Positions 54,382 to 62,191 of a stretch of DNA of 64,000 bases are shown here, one piece after another; within the stretch, counting starts at the first letter, position 1, and each line of letters opens with the position of its first letter. The notes beneath the pieces are model-generated. The model saw only the letters and a list, made by a program, of their open reading frames with translations. It was not told the origin of the DNA and did not search any database. Source of the DNA: Trueperaceae bacterium (GTDB taxonomy: Bacteria > Deinococcota > Deinococci > Deinococcales > Trueperaceae); the NCBI GenBank assembly GCA_023954415.1, contig JAMLIB010000004.1, positions 248,001-312,000 on the forward strand, read 5' to 3'. Made by a program: the position numbers and the translations under genes.

Positions 54382-55158
54382 TCACCGCTCCTTGCCGTGC
54401 AGGTGGAGGTAGACGTCTTCGAGGGTCGGTTCCCGCAACTCCATCCGGGGCTCGCCGACGAGCGCCTTGAGGCTGGCTGTCGTTCCCGTGGCTAGCACCT
54501 TCCCCTCGCTCAAGATCACGACGTCGTCGGCGAGCTCGTCGGCCTCCTGCAGGTACTGGGTCGTGAGCAGCACGGTCGTGCCGTCGGCGACGAGGCCTCG
54601 CACCGCGTCCCAGATCGTGCGCCGCGCGACGGGATCGAGGCCTGTGGTGGGCTCGTCGATCAGCAGGACCGAGGGCCGGGTGATGAACGAGGTCACCAGG
54701 TCGAGCCGGCGCCGCATGCCGCCGGAGAAGGCGGACACCCGTTTGTCGGCGTGTTCGCCGAGCCCGCCCTGCTCGAGCAGCTCCAGCGCGCAGGCGCGCG
54801 CCTCGGAGCGGGATAGCCCGATCAAACGCGCGAACAGCACGAGGTTCTCGCGGGCGGAGAGCACGTCGTCCAGCGCGGCGTACTGCCCCACGACGCCGAT
54901 CGAGGCGCGCACCTCGCGGGGGTGGCGGTCGACGTCCCAGCCGTTCACCTCGACGGTGCCAGCGTCCTTGCGGGTCAACGTCGTGAGGATCCGGAGCAAG
55001 GTGGTCTTGCCCGCACCGTTCGCTCCCAGGAGGGCACAGACCCGGCCGGGGTCAACGGTCAGGCTCACGTCGTCGAGCGCGGGGCGGTCCGCGCCCTCGA
55101 ACGACTTGCGCACCCCTCGCGCGCTGATCGAGCCACGGTTGTGCTTAGGACGGCTCAT
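54382..55158 (-). CDS. ABC exporter ATP-binding protein (DrrA-like)
   Basis: The 258-residue ATPase has Walker A GANGAGKTT, DrrA-type text QYAALDDVLSARENLVLFAR, signature FSGGMRRRLDL, Walker B SVLLIDEPTTGLDP and H-loop LLTTQYLQEADELADDV. Such pairs export hydrophobic drugs. It lies divergently from a TetR gene with a 23-bp palindrome between, so the exporter is very likely repressed by that TetR protein and induced by its substrate. Confidence 0.94.
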   Translation of the reverse strand: MSRPKHNRGSISARGVRKSFEGADRPALDDVSLTVDPGRVCALLGANGAGKTTLLRILTTLTRKDAGTVEVNGWDVDRHPREVRASIGVVGQYAALDDVLSARENLVLFARLIGLSRSEARACALELLEQGGLGEHADKRVSAFSGGMRRRLDLVTSFITRPSVLLIDEPTTGLDPVARRTIWDAVRGLVADGTTVLLTTQYLQEADELADDVVILSEGKVLATGTTASLKALVGEPRMELREPTLEDVYLHLHGKER

Positions 55159-55205
55159 GCTCGTTCCCTTCGTTCATCGCGCCATACCTCCTCGCCCCCT
55201 GGGCT

Positions 55206-55228
55206 ATACGATGTACTATACAACGTAT
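55206..55228. promoter_or_regulatory. TetR operator between exporter and regulator genes
   Basis: ATACGATGTACTATACAACG plus TAT forms a 23-bp inverted repeat in which 9 of 11 pairs match. It covers the region just before the TAGAAT -10 of the TetR gene (55235-55240), and the upstream region of the divergent exporter operon. Confidence 0.7.
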
Positions 55229-55234
55229 ATAAGA

Positions 55235-55240
55235 TAGAAT
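55235..55240 (+). promoter_or_regulatory. -10 element of a leaderless promoter for the TetR gene
   Basis: TAGAAT ends six bases before the GTG start at 55247, with no ribosome site. It is the best-matching -10 of the set. Confidence 0.6.
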
Positions 55241-55246
55241 GAGGCT

Positions 55247-55993
55247 GTGCCCACGCGCGCCGGCATCGACGAGCTGAGGCTGCTCGGGCTCCTGTGGCGC
55301 GAGTCGCCGCCCGGCCCTCGCAGCGGTGTCGGCACGCGCGCCGTCACGGCGCTGGCCGTTGAATTGGCTGACCGAGAGGGGCTTGAGGTGGTGACCATCC
55401 GGCGGCTGGCCGCGGAGGCCGGCGTCACCGCGATGGCGCTCTACCCGCACATAGGCGGACGCGCCGAGCTCGTCGAACTGATGCTCGACCACGTGGCGGG
55501 CGCCACCTACGCGCGAGCCGGGGAACCCGACGATCCAGATTGGCGCCTGCGCCTCACAGCCGTCGCAGAGGCGAACTGGGCTAGCTGCCTCGCGCACCCC
55601 TGGGTCACCGACGTCGCCCCGGGCCGCTCGGTGCCCGGTCCCGGCGCGTCGACCAAGTACGAGACCGAACTCCGCGCGCTGAACGGGATCGGGCTCACGG
55701 ACATCGAGATGGAGTACACGCTGACCGCTCTCCTTGCCCTCGTCCAAGGCGCGGCGCGCGCCGCCGTAGCCGACCGTCGCTCGCGCGAGCCGGGGGAGCA
55801 GAACGACGCGGGATGGTGGTCGAGGTTGGAGCCGGCCCTGGCCGCGGTCATCGGCGACGCCGGCAGGTTCCCGACCGCCGCGCGCGTGTCCCGGGCGCTG
55901 GGCGAGGCGACGGGGAAGGCCAGCGACCCGGAGGGGGCCTACCGGCATGGTCTGGACCTGTTCCTCGACGGTCTGGCTCGTCGGCTTCGGTGA
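55247..55993 (+). CDS. TetR-family transcriptional repressor of the adjacent exporter
   Basis: The 248-residue protein has an N-terminal HTH (LEVVTIRRLAAEAGVTAMAL then YPHIGGRAELVELML) and a long helical C-terminal domain as in the TetR(C) class that senses hydrophobic compounds (YTLTALLALVQGAARAAVAD). GTG at 55247 is leaderless. It is divergent from the DrrAB-type operon with the operator in between, the classic arrangement for a drug-induced repressor. Confidence 0.9.
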   Translation: MPTRAGIDELRLLGLLWRESPPGPRSGVGTRAVTALAVELADREGLEVVTIRRLAAEAGVTAMALYPHIGGRAELVELMLDHVAGATYARAGEPDDPDWRLRLTAVAEANWASCLAHPWVTDVAPGRSVPGPGASTKYETELRALNGIGLTDIEMEYTLTALLALVQGAARAAVADRRSREPGEQNDAGWWSRLEPALAAVIGDAGRFPTAARVSRALGEATGKASDPEGAYRHGLDLFLDGLARRLR

Positions 55994-56103
55994 AGTCGGG
56001 CGGCGGCCGAGCCGCAGTGGCCCGGTAACCGAGAGCTACTCGTCGGGTACAGGTGCAGTACCGTGCGGCATGAACCCCGACCTTCGGAACCCCGGGAGCC
56101 AAG

Positions 56104-56391
56104 ATGCTTGACGAAGGCGAGCCGATCATCGAGCGCCCCGAGCCCGGCGAGGTCGTGTGGCGCGACGCGGAGGGCGTGACGTGCCGCCGGTGGAACTGGC
56201 GGCAGGGGCGCAGAACGCAGCTGACGGACGAGACGACCTCGGCGCTCTTCATCCTCGATGCCCTCGGTGCCGTGGACGACCTGGCCTTGCGGGCGGCCGT
56301 CGATGATCTGGTCGGGCGTTTGTGCGGGCTGGGAGCTGCGGTGCGGGTGGCGCGGCGGGTGTTGGCGGTCGGCAGCCACCGGCGTGTCTAG
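56104..56391 (+). pseudogene. C-terminal fragment of a B3/4-domain (PheT-like) protein
   Basis: The 95-residue frame reads EVVWRDAEGVTCRRWNWRQG and TQLTDETTSALFILDALGAV followed by a helical end. This is how B3/B4-domain proteins, the editing-like domain of the phenylalanyl-tRNA synthetase beta chain, end; the full proteins are about 220-240 residues. The N-terminal half is absent: an in-frame TGA lies just upstream and only 110 bases separate the frame from the TetR gene. It may be translated from the ATG at 56104, but the fold would be incomplete. Confidence 0.6.
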
Positions 56392-56403
56392 CGGATCGGA
56401 ATA

Positions 56404-56422
56404 GTTATCTTATTGTGATAAC
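56404..56422. promoter_or_regulatory. Inverted repeat in the promoter of the TumE/HTH toxin-antitoxin pair
   Basis: GTTATC-TTATTGT-GATAAC lies 9 bases before the GTG start of the toxin gene, in an AT-rich patch that looks like a -10 region. It suits autorepression by the HTH antitoxin. Confidence 0.5.
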
Positions 56423-56430
56423 ATAGGGCG

Positions 56431-56784
56431 GTGGCCGAGGTCCGCGACTCAAGCCTTGACACCCTTCTGGACCTTGACGGCCAAGTGCTGGTTGTCGATC
56501 CGGTGGGTGGACACTGGGTGAAGTTCGTCGTCACTCGTGTTCCCGTGTCTACGGCGAAACCCCACGGTCTCGACTATTCGTTGACGCTCCATGGGCCAGC
56601 TGGTGAGCGGCTCGTGGGCTTCGATAACGCTCACCCTGTTGGACGCGGCGCACTCGGCGCGCCGTCGGACCACCGCCACCGTCTCAAGGCGGTAAGGGCC
56701 TACACCTACCAGGATGCCGCCACCCTGTTGACCGACCTCTGGCAAGCGGTCGACGCGATGCTGAGAGAACGAGGTGTGCTATGA
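56431..56784 (+). CDS. TumE-family toxin
   Basis: The 117-residue protein matches the TumE/DUF6516 pattern: an N-terminal beta-rich half (KFVVTRVPVSTAKPHGLDYS, LTLHGPAGERLVGFDNAHP) with conserved D-N-A-H, and a C-terminal helix after HHRH-like text (SDHRHRLKAVRAYTYQDAAT). Family members are the toxin of type II toxin-antitoxin pairs; the target is not known to me. GTG at 56431 overlies the promoter repeat closely, so the mRNA may be near leaderless. It overlaps the antitoxin gene by four bases. Confidence 0.75.
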   Translation: MAEVRDSSLDTLLDLDGQVLVVDPVGGHWVKFVVTRVPVSTAKPHGLDYSLTLHGPAGERLVGFDNAHPVGRGALGAPSDHRHRLKAVRAYTYQDAATLLTDLWQAVDAMLRERGVL

Positions 56785-57155
56785 CGATCTTGAGAGTCGG
56801 AATCGCTGATTACGAGGAGATGAAGGCGAGAACCCTGCGAATCGCACGCGGGGAGGAGGAGCTGACAGAGAACGCCCCGAAGGTCTGGTTCACATCTATC
56901 GAGTCGTTCGCTCGAGTCCTGTCTGCCGGGAATAGAGAACTGCTCCGCGTCATCGACGAGCGGACACCGGGCTCCCTCGAAGAGTTGTCAGAGATGACTG
57001 GGCGTGCGAAGTCCAACCTCTCACGCACGTTGAAGAAGATGGTCAGTTACGGGCTCGTGCGTATGGAGAAAGGCGAAGGACGACGACTCGCGCCGCGTGT
57101 TGCCCATGACAGGGTCGAGCTGGACTTGCAGTTGACGGGACGCACCCGAGAGTAG
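56781..57155 (+). CDS. MarR/HVO_A0114-like winged-helix antitoxin
   Basis: The 124-residue protein has a winged helix at about residues 45-105 (NRELLRVIDERTPGSLEELS, TGRAKSNLSRTLKKMVSYGL). It is the usual partner type of TumE toxins. It probably binds both the toxin and the repeat at 56404 to repress the operon. The ATG overlaps the toxin stop (ATGA). A toxin-first gene order is usual in TumE pairs. Confidence 0.75.
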   Translation: MTILRVGIADYEEMKARTLRIARGEEELTENAPKVWFTSIESFARVLSAGNRELLRVIDERTPGSLEELSEMTGRAKSNLSRTLKKMVSYGLVRMEKGEGRRLAPRVAHDRVELDLQLTGRTRE

Positions 57156-57230
57156 GTTTCATGCGGCGATGGTCAATCAAGATCTTGCGCCGAGCCGCAC
57201 GACCTTCAGCGCGCACGACGAGCGCCAAGC

Positions 57231-57920
57231 CTACGCGAACACGAGGGTGCCAGCGACTACGAACATGAGCACCGCGATCAGCCCGTCCAGCACGCGCCAT
57301 GCGCGCTTACCGCGCAGCACGGGGGAGAGGTAGCGGGCTCCGAAGCCGAGGGCCGAGAACCACAGGACGCTTCCCAACATCGCCCCAGCCGCGAAGAGCC
57401 ACCGGCCCGGACCGTAGGTCGCGGCCACGGACCCGACCAGGAAGACCGTGTCGAGGTAGACGTGCGGGTTGAGCCAGGTGAAGGCGATGGCGGTGAGGAG
57501 TACCGGTGCCAGGGGCGTGCCCGTCGACGGCCTCTTCTCGTCGGGGCCGTGACGCGCGTCCGTGTCTCCGGCTGACGGGCCGATGCCCGCACGTGACCGT
57601 GGGCCGTTGCCGGTGTCTGCCTCGAGCCCGCCGCCGCTCGGCCGCCAGGCGCGCCTGGCGGCCAGCAGCCCGTACGCGACGAGGAAGGCGGCTCCAGCCC
57701 AGCGCGCCGCGGTCGTGAGCCAGGGCAGCGCTTCGAGCGCGAACCCCAGCCCCGCCACGCCCGCCAGGATCAGGAGCGCGTCGGAGAGCGCGCAAACGAG
57801 CACCACGGCGCCGATATGCTCCCTACGGATACCTTGCCGCAGCACGAAGGCGTTCTGGGCCCCGATCGCGACGATGAGGGACAGGCCTAGGCCGAGGCCT
57901 GCTGCGACCGTTGCGAGCAC
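57231..57920 (-). CDS. LysE/ArgO-family amino-acid exporter
   Basis: The protein of 229 residues begins MLATVAAGLGLGLSLIVAIG and continues AQNAFVLRQGIRREH, the ArgO/LysE N-terminus. It has five to six helices and a conserved TWLNPHVYLDTVFLVGS in the second half. A 35-residue polar loop (GGLEADTGNG...) sits in the middle, longer than in E. coli ArgO. I prefer GTG at 57920 over a longer frame to 57995 because a TAAAGT element sits five bases upstream and the shorter start aligns with ArgO. Export of arginine, lysine or similar is expected. Confidence 0.85.
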   Translation of the reverse strand: MLATVAAGLGLGLSLIVAIGAQNAFVLRQGIRREHIGAVVLVCALSDALLILAGVAGLGFALEALPWLTTAARWAGAAFLVAYGLLAARRAWRPSGGGLEADTGNGPRSRAGIGPSAGDTDARHGPDEKRPSTGTPLAPVLLTAIAFTWLNPHVYLDTVFLVGSVAATYGPGRWLFAAGAMLGSVLWFSALGFGARYLSPVLRGKRAWRVLDGLIAVLMFVVAGTLVFA

Positions 57921-57995
57921 GGATAACTTTACCCATGCCGGCGGGGGAAGTCTCGTGAGGCGTTGCCTCTCGCGCCACCGATGCCGCCAGGGCAA

Positions 57996-58310
57996 GAAGT
58001 GGAGGCGAGGCCCAGGCCCGGGGAGAGGAGCCGGGCTTCGTGGTCAGCACGGCGTCCACTCGCGAGAATGAGACCGCCCACGACATGACGTCGTCGTTTA
58101 TCCACCCAAGCACTTGATAGATGATGGCCACGTCTGCGTGCAAGTCGCGGCTATGGATCGGTTCGTGATGGGCTACACGGTTGCGCAAATGATGGAGGCG
58201 GTGTAGGGCGGCATAGGAAGAGCCACGCTTTTGCGGATGAAGGTTCGGGAACGCGTGCCGGAGGGACCGAGACGCTCGCGAGACAGTGCATCTGCGATCA
58301 CGCGTAGATG
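57996..58310 (-). pseudogene. C-terminal relic of an Abi-like (HEPN) protein
   Basis: On the minus strand from about 58265 the frame reads LRHAFPNLHPQKRGSSYAAL then HRLHHLRNRVAHHEPIHSRD and ends QVLGWINDDVMSWAVSFSRV. This is the C-terminal pattern of Abi-like proteins, whose RNRVAH carries the RxxxxH motif of HEPN RNases. The N-terminal part is gone: the frame meets unrelated text, and a second frame (VIADALSRERLG) suggests a frameshift. Past the conserved end the frame reads on into lysE. I take it as a broken gene. The similarity is from memory of the family. Confidence 0.4.
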
Positions 58311-58621
58311 CTCGGTGGGCTCTGTCACCGTGGCCTCCTCGTGTCGTAAAGTGTAGCGAAGACCCCGGAAGGCCTCTGCGAGAGCATGTCTCCGGGGTTG
58401 TTACGTTCTAGGCAAGAACCGTCCATGACTAGGCATTGCGCCAGCGGCTCTGAGCGGTAAGCACGATCACCGGTTTGCTCGACACAGGCTCCACCAGTCG
58501 CATGACTACGCCACGCCCTCCCGGGGCGGCAGTGAAGCATCCATCCAGTGCTGTGTTGGTACGACTACATAGGCTAAGTTTGGCCCTATATACAGGACCA
58601 TGCTGCAGTTAGGGTAGCGGC
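58311..58621. other. Intergenic stretch without a supportable gene; one hairpin
   Basis: No frame here resembles a protein that I recognise. It contains a hairpin (CCCCGGA at 58363-58369 pairing with TCCGGGG at 58391-58397, with an inner CTCT/AGAG step). AT-rich bases near 58580-58596 (CCTATATACAGG) lie before the LysE-type gene. It may be worn mobile-element DNA. Confidence 0.35.
58610..58615 (+). promoter_or_regulatory. -10 element of a leaderless promoter for the LysE/RhtB-type gene
   Basis: TAGGGT is followed by six bases and then the ATG at 58622. There is no ribosome site. Confidence 0.5.
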
Positions 58622-59245
58622 ATGACCACGGCCTTCTGGCCGACCTCACTGGTGGTGACCGCGACGCCCGGCACGGGGGCGCTGTTCACGATCGCCGCCG
58701 GCATGGCGCGTGGGACGCGGGCCGGACTGGTCGCCGCGCTCGGCTGCACGCTCGGGATCGTGCCCCACATGATGTTGGCGTTGACGGGCGCGGCAGCACT
58801 GCTTGCTGCCAGCCCCGTGGCGTTCCAGGCGGTCAAGTGGCTCGGGGTTGCCTACCTCCTCTACATGGCGTGGGGTCTATGGCGGCAGGCCGGCGCTCTT
58901 GCCCCCGCTGCCGGGCAGGGAGTAGCCGGTGCGGCGCCATCGGTGGGGCAGGTGATAGGCGGCGCGGTGCTCGTGAACCTGCTGAACCCGAAGCTCACGC
59001 TGTTCTTCTTCGTCTTCCTGCCCCTGTTCGTCGACCCTGCGGCGGACGGAGCGGTGTTCAGGATGGCCGGTCTCGGCGCCGTGTTCATGGCGATAACGCT
59101 GGCGATCTTCTCCGTCTACGGAGTGTGCGCGGCCTGGCTGGGGCGGTTCGTGACCGGCAGGCCGCCCGTCATGCGGTGGCTCGGCCGCGTGTTCGCCGCC
59201 TCGTTCGTGGTCCTGGCCGGCATTCTCGCCTTCGCCGGCCTCTGA
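58622..59245 (+). CDS. LysE/RhtB-family amino-acid exporter
   Basis: The 207-residue protein has six hydrophobic stretches and the RhtB pattern: TATPGTGALFTIAAGMARGT, GCTLGIVPHMMLALTGAAAL, WLGVAYLLYMAWGLWR and VNLLNPKLTLFFFVFLPLFV. It exports amino acids or derivatives. ATG at 58622 fits a leaderless mRNA. It faces a MocR regulator convergently. Confidence 0.93.
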   Translation: MTTAFWPTSLVVTATPGTGALFTIAAGMARGTRAGLVAALGCTLGIVPHMMLALTGAAALLAASPVAFQAVKWLGVAYLLYMAWGLWRQAGALAPAAGQGVAGAAPSVGQVIGGAVLVNLLNPKLTLFFFVFLPLFVDPAADGAVFRMAGLGAVFMAITLAIFSVYGVCAAWLGRFVTGRPPVMRWLGRVFAASFVVLAGILAFAGL

Positions 59246-59257
59246 CTTGGTGACGCC

Positions 59258-60652
59258 TCAGGTCGGTAGGAGCCCCGCGAGCGTGCCGAGGGTCTTGAGC
59301 GCCTGCTCGAGCCTTGCGGGAGGATGGGGACCGTAGCCGATGACCAGCCCTGGCGGTCCTGGAGCGAAGCGGTGCTCGGATAGGGGTTTGACGGCGATCC
59401 CTTCCGCCGCGGCCCGCGTCGCGAGCGCGGCGTCGTCGATGCGATCTGGGAGCCGAACGAGGAGGTGCAGCCCGGCCGCGACGCCCTCGACCCTGCAGCC
59501 GGGGAGGTGACGCCCGATCGCCGCCACCGCCGCGTCCCGGCGCTCCCTATGCCGGAGGCGGAGACGGCGCAGGTGGCGCTCCAACACGCCGGTGTCGATG
59601 AGCTCGGCGAGAGCTAGTTGCGGCAGAACGGGGGAGCCGAGGTCGGTGGCCCAACGTTTGCGAACGAGCTCGTAGTGCAGGCCGGCGGGTGCGATCAGCC
59701 AGCCGATCCTCAGCGCGGGTGCGAGGACCTTGGAGAGGCTGGAGACGTGAACGGTCCGCTCGGGTGCCGTTGCCTGCAGCGCGCGCACGGGTGCGCGGTC
59801 GTAGCGGTACTCGGCGTCGTAGTCGTCTTCGATCACGAACCCGTCGACCTGCTCCGCCCATGCGACCAACGCCCGGCGACGCTCCGGCGAGAGCACCACG
59901 CCGGTCGGGAACTGGTGCGCGGGGGTCACGAGGACGGTGCGAGCCGCGGTGCGCGCGAGGGCGTCGACGTCCAGGCCCTGCTCGTCGACCCGGACCGGAT
60001 GGAGCGCGTCGAGCCAGTGGTCGAGGATGCGGCGGTTGCCTTCCGCTCCCGGGTCCTCTACGGCGCACTCGGCGATTCCCAGGCCACGGAGCACCTGCGC
60101 GAGCAGGCTGAGGGCTCCGGTGACGCCGGCCGTGACGACGATCCGGTCGGCGTCCGCAATGACCCCGCGGCTTCGCGCCAGCCACCGGGCGAGCGCGGCC
60201 CGCAGGGCCAACGCACCTTGTGGCGGGGCGTATCCCAGCTCCCTGACGGTCGCGGTGGCCAGCACCTTGCGCTCCGCCCGCAGCCACGCTGCGCGCGGGA
60301 ACGCGGTCAGGTCCGGAACGCCCTCGGAGATGTTCAGCAGCTCCCGCGCGGCTGTAGCTTCCGGGAGGCTCGCGAGCCTCGCTTCGTTTCCGGTAACCAG
60401 GTCGGCGACAACGGTGCCTCCCCCGTGGTTGGTGACGACGAGGCCTTCCTCATAGAGCCGCTCGTAAGCCTCCACCACGGTTCCGCGCGCCAGCGCGAGC
60501 TCGCCGGCCAACACCCGGCTGGCCGGCAGGCGCGTGCCTGGCGCCAACGCGCCGTTGGCGATGGCGGACCGGAGCTGGTCGGCGAGCCACGCCGTCCGAC
60601 CGCGCGCCGGCGCCGCGCTCGGATCCAGGTTGAGGAAGTCGGAGCCGGCCAT
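59258..60652 (-). CDS. MocR/PdxR-type regulator (GntR DNA-binding domain fused to aminotransferase)
   Basis: The 464-residue protein has a winged helix at about residues 15-85 (LRSAIANGALAPGTRLPASR, LARGTVVEAYERLYEEGLVV). A class I aminotransferase-like domain follows. In it the PLP lysine lies in HVSSLSKVLAPALRIGWLIA, and the conserved FVIEDDYDAEYRYDR aspartate is present. MocR proteins sense PLP or an amine and control vitamin B6, GABA or taurine genes. The gene is next to an arginase-family gene on the same strand and converges on a LysE-type exporter; either could be a target. ATG at 60652 was chosen by domain length. Confidence 0.92.
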   Translation of the reverse strand: MAGSDFLNLDPSAAPARGRTAWLADQLRSAIANGALAPGTRLPASRVLAGELALARGTVVEAYERLYEEGLVVTNHGGGTVVADLVTGNEARLASLPEATAARELLNISEGVPDLTAFPRAAWLRAERKVLATATVRELGYAPPQGALALRAALARWLARSRGVIADADRIVVTAGVTGALSLLAQVLRGLGIAECAVEDPGAEGNRRILDHWLDALHPVRVDEQGLDVDALARTAARTVLVTPAHQFPTGVVLSPERRRALVAWAEQVDGFVIEDDYDAEYRYDRAPVRALQATAPERTVHVSSLSKVLAPALRIGWLIAPAGLHYELVRKRWATDLGSPVLPQLALAELIDTGVLERHLRRLRLRHRERRDAAVAAIGRHLPGCRVEGVAAGLHLLVRLPDRIDDAALATRAAAEGIAVKPLSEHRFAPGPPGLVIGYGPHPPARLEQALKTLGTLAGLLPT

Positions 60653-60672
60653 GCGCCGGCGCTCTGGCGAGC

Positions 60673-61503
60673 CTATGGAAGCACCGGGGAGAGCGCCTCC
60701 AGCAACGTCGCGAGCCCTCCATGCGTGCCCGGTCCGGCCCCCTCGGCGTCCTCGCGCGCCTCGAACTCGGCTACCTCCAGGCCGACGACGCGCTCCCGCG
60801 GCAGCCCGGCCAGCACCGCCCTGAGCGTGGTGGGTGCGAGACCGCCCGGCACCACGTAGTCCGCGGGCACGTGGCCGGGTTCGAGCGCGTCGCAGTCGAG
60901 GTGCACCCAGACCGGGCCGTCCCCCAGTGCGGCCTCGACGGCCCTGGCGACGGCCTCGTCGCTGCCCGCCCTTGGGGGCACCACGGTCGCTCCGGCGACG
61001 GCGAGGAGCCTCGACTCCTCTGCGTCCAGGTCGTGGCCGCCAAGGACCACGACGTTCGAGCCAGAGAGGCCGGCGCCGTGGCCGCTGTCCCAGAGCCCGC
61101 AGGCGGCCGCCAGCACCATGCCGCCGAGGTAGCCGGACGTCGTCGTGGCCGGCGTGTTGAAGTCCCCGTGCGCGTCGATCCACAGCACCTTCAGGTCCGG
61201 CCAGCGCGCGGCGGCCACCGGCAGGGTCCCCAGGCTGGCCGGGCACTTGTTGAGGGCCAACAGGGGAGTCAGGTCGTCGTCGAGGGCCTCTCGAACCGCC
61301 CTCGCGAGCTCGACGAGCGTCGGCTCGGCCTGCGCCAGTGCCGCGGGCCAGGCGTCGTCGACAGGCGCCGTCGGCGTGCCGCACTTCCGCACGCTCACGC
61401 CGAGGCGCTCGGCCACCGCCGCACCTACGGCGGCGGCGCCCGGGATCGCCCCCGCGGTCCTGTCCGCGACGCGGCCCTGCGACACGATCACGGTGTAAGG
61501 CAT
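60673..61503 (-). CDS. Arginase/agmatinase-family (ureohydrolase) protein
   Basis: The 276-residue protein keeps the two main Mn motifs of ureohydrolases: LWIDAHGDFNTP and VHLDCDALEPG, and the late glutamate in GLEVAEFEAREDAEG. The first motif, normally GGDH (or GGDC in some branches), reads ALNKCPASLG, so the first ligand loop is altered. It may act on an amide other than arginine or be impaired. On the minus strand TAGTCT lies six bases before the ATG (leaderless). It is divergent from a TetR gene, with the two -10 boxes 10 bases apart. Confidence 0.88.
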   Translation of the reverse strand: MPYTVIVSQGRVADRTAGAIPGAAAVGAAVAERLGVSVRKCGTPTAPVDDAWPAALAQAEPTLVELARAVREALDDDLTPLLALNKCPASLGTLPVAAARWPDLKVLWIDAHGDFNTPATTTSGYLGGMVLAAACGLWDSGHGAGLSGSNVVVLGGHDLDAEESRLLAVAGATVVPPRAGSDEAVARAVEAALGDGPVWVHLDCDALEPGHVPADYVVPGGLAPTTLRAVLAGLPRERVVGLEVAEFEAREDAEGAGPGTHGGLATLLEALSPVLP

Positions 61504-61509
61504 GCGCCC

Positions 61510-61531
61510 AGACTAGCGCGGCGGGTAGGCT
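61510..61531. promoter_or_regulatory. Two divergent leaderless -10 elements (arginase-family and TetR genes)
   Basis: On the minus strand TAGTCT (61515-61510) lies six bases before the start at 61503. On the plus strand TAGGCT (61526-61531) lies six bases before the start at 61538. The elements are so close that the two promoters must compete for polymerase. Confidence 0.55.
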
Positions 61532-61537
61532 GACCCC

Positions 61538-62146
61538 ATGCCTGATTACGCCGTGCCGAAGGCGAAGCGGCGGCGGGGTCGGCCCAAGGGCGGGGCCACC
61601 GACGCGCGCGGTCGCATCCTGGCCGCCGCGGCGGAGGAGTTCGGCGCGTTCGGGTACGACGCCGCTACCGTTCGCGGCATCGCCGCGCGCGCCGGCGTCG
61701 ATCCGGCGCTCGTGCACCACTACTTCGGGACGAAGGCCGACCTCTTCGCCGAGACGATCGAGATCCCGCTCCGGCCCGACCTCGCCATCCCGAGGATCCT
61801 CGCCGGTCCGCGCGAGGCTGTAGGCGAGAGCGTCGTGCGGTTCGTGCTCGGCCACCTGGAGGACGCCGATACACGTAAGCGCACCGTGGCGCTGCTCCGC
61901 AGCAGCCTGGGCAACCGGCTCGCGACGCCGCTCGTGGCCGGCTTCCTGCAGCGCGAGCTCATCGACCGCCTTGCGGCGGGCCTCGGCGCTCCCGACGCGA
62001 AGCTGCGCGCCTCCCTCGCCGCGAGCCAGATCGCGGGGCTGTTGATCGCGCGTTACGTCGTGCAGCTGCCGACGCTCGCGGAGGCGCCCGTCGAGGAACT
62101 CGTCGCGCGCGTCGGCGCGACGGTGCAGCGCTACCTCGTGGAGTAG
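61538..62146 (+). CDS. TetR-family transcriptional regulator
   Basis: The 202-residue protein has a basic N-terminus (KAKRRRGRPKGG). The HTH reads ILAAAAEEFGAFGYDAATVR and IAARAGVDPALVHHYFGTKA. The TetR C-terminal domain has the LLIARYVVQLPTLAEAPVEE end of the PsrA/AcrR-like group. It lies directly before an ABC-2 exporter operon on the same strand, with a palindrome over that operon's start, so it most likely represses it. Confidence 0.93.
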   Translation: MPDYAVPKAKRRRGRPKGGATDARGRILAAAAEEFGAFGYDAATVRGIAARAGVDPALVHHYFGTKADLFAETIEIPLRPDLAIPRILAGPREAVGESVVRFVLGHLEDADTRKRTVALLRSSLGNRLATPLVAGFLQRELIDRLAAGLGAPDAKLRASLAASQIAGLLIARYVVQLPTLAEAPVEELVARVGATVQRYLVE

Positions 62147-62162
62147 GCCGACCGGCGCCGTC

Positions 62163-62191
62163 TTGACAGGCGTCGGTCGACGGCGCACAAT
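62163..62191 (+). promoter_or_regulatory. Promoter of the second exporter operon (leaderless)
   Basis: TTGACA (62163-62168), a 17-base spacer and CACAAT (62186-62191) form a strong sigma-70-type promoter. The ATG at 62199 begins seven bases after the -10, so transcript and gene start together. Confidence 0.7.

Noticed and set aside
58325-58540. A 71-codon minus-strand frame in the gap before the LysE/RhtB gene
   Set aside because: No recognisable family, no ribosome site, and it covers a hairpin; I cannot support it as a gene.
59258-62188. A single minus-strand frame of 976 codons, read as a fusion before the MocR protein
   Set aside because: The part before residue 512 is the shadow of the arginase-family and TetR genes; the MocR protein has its own ATG at 60652.
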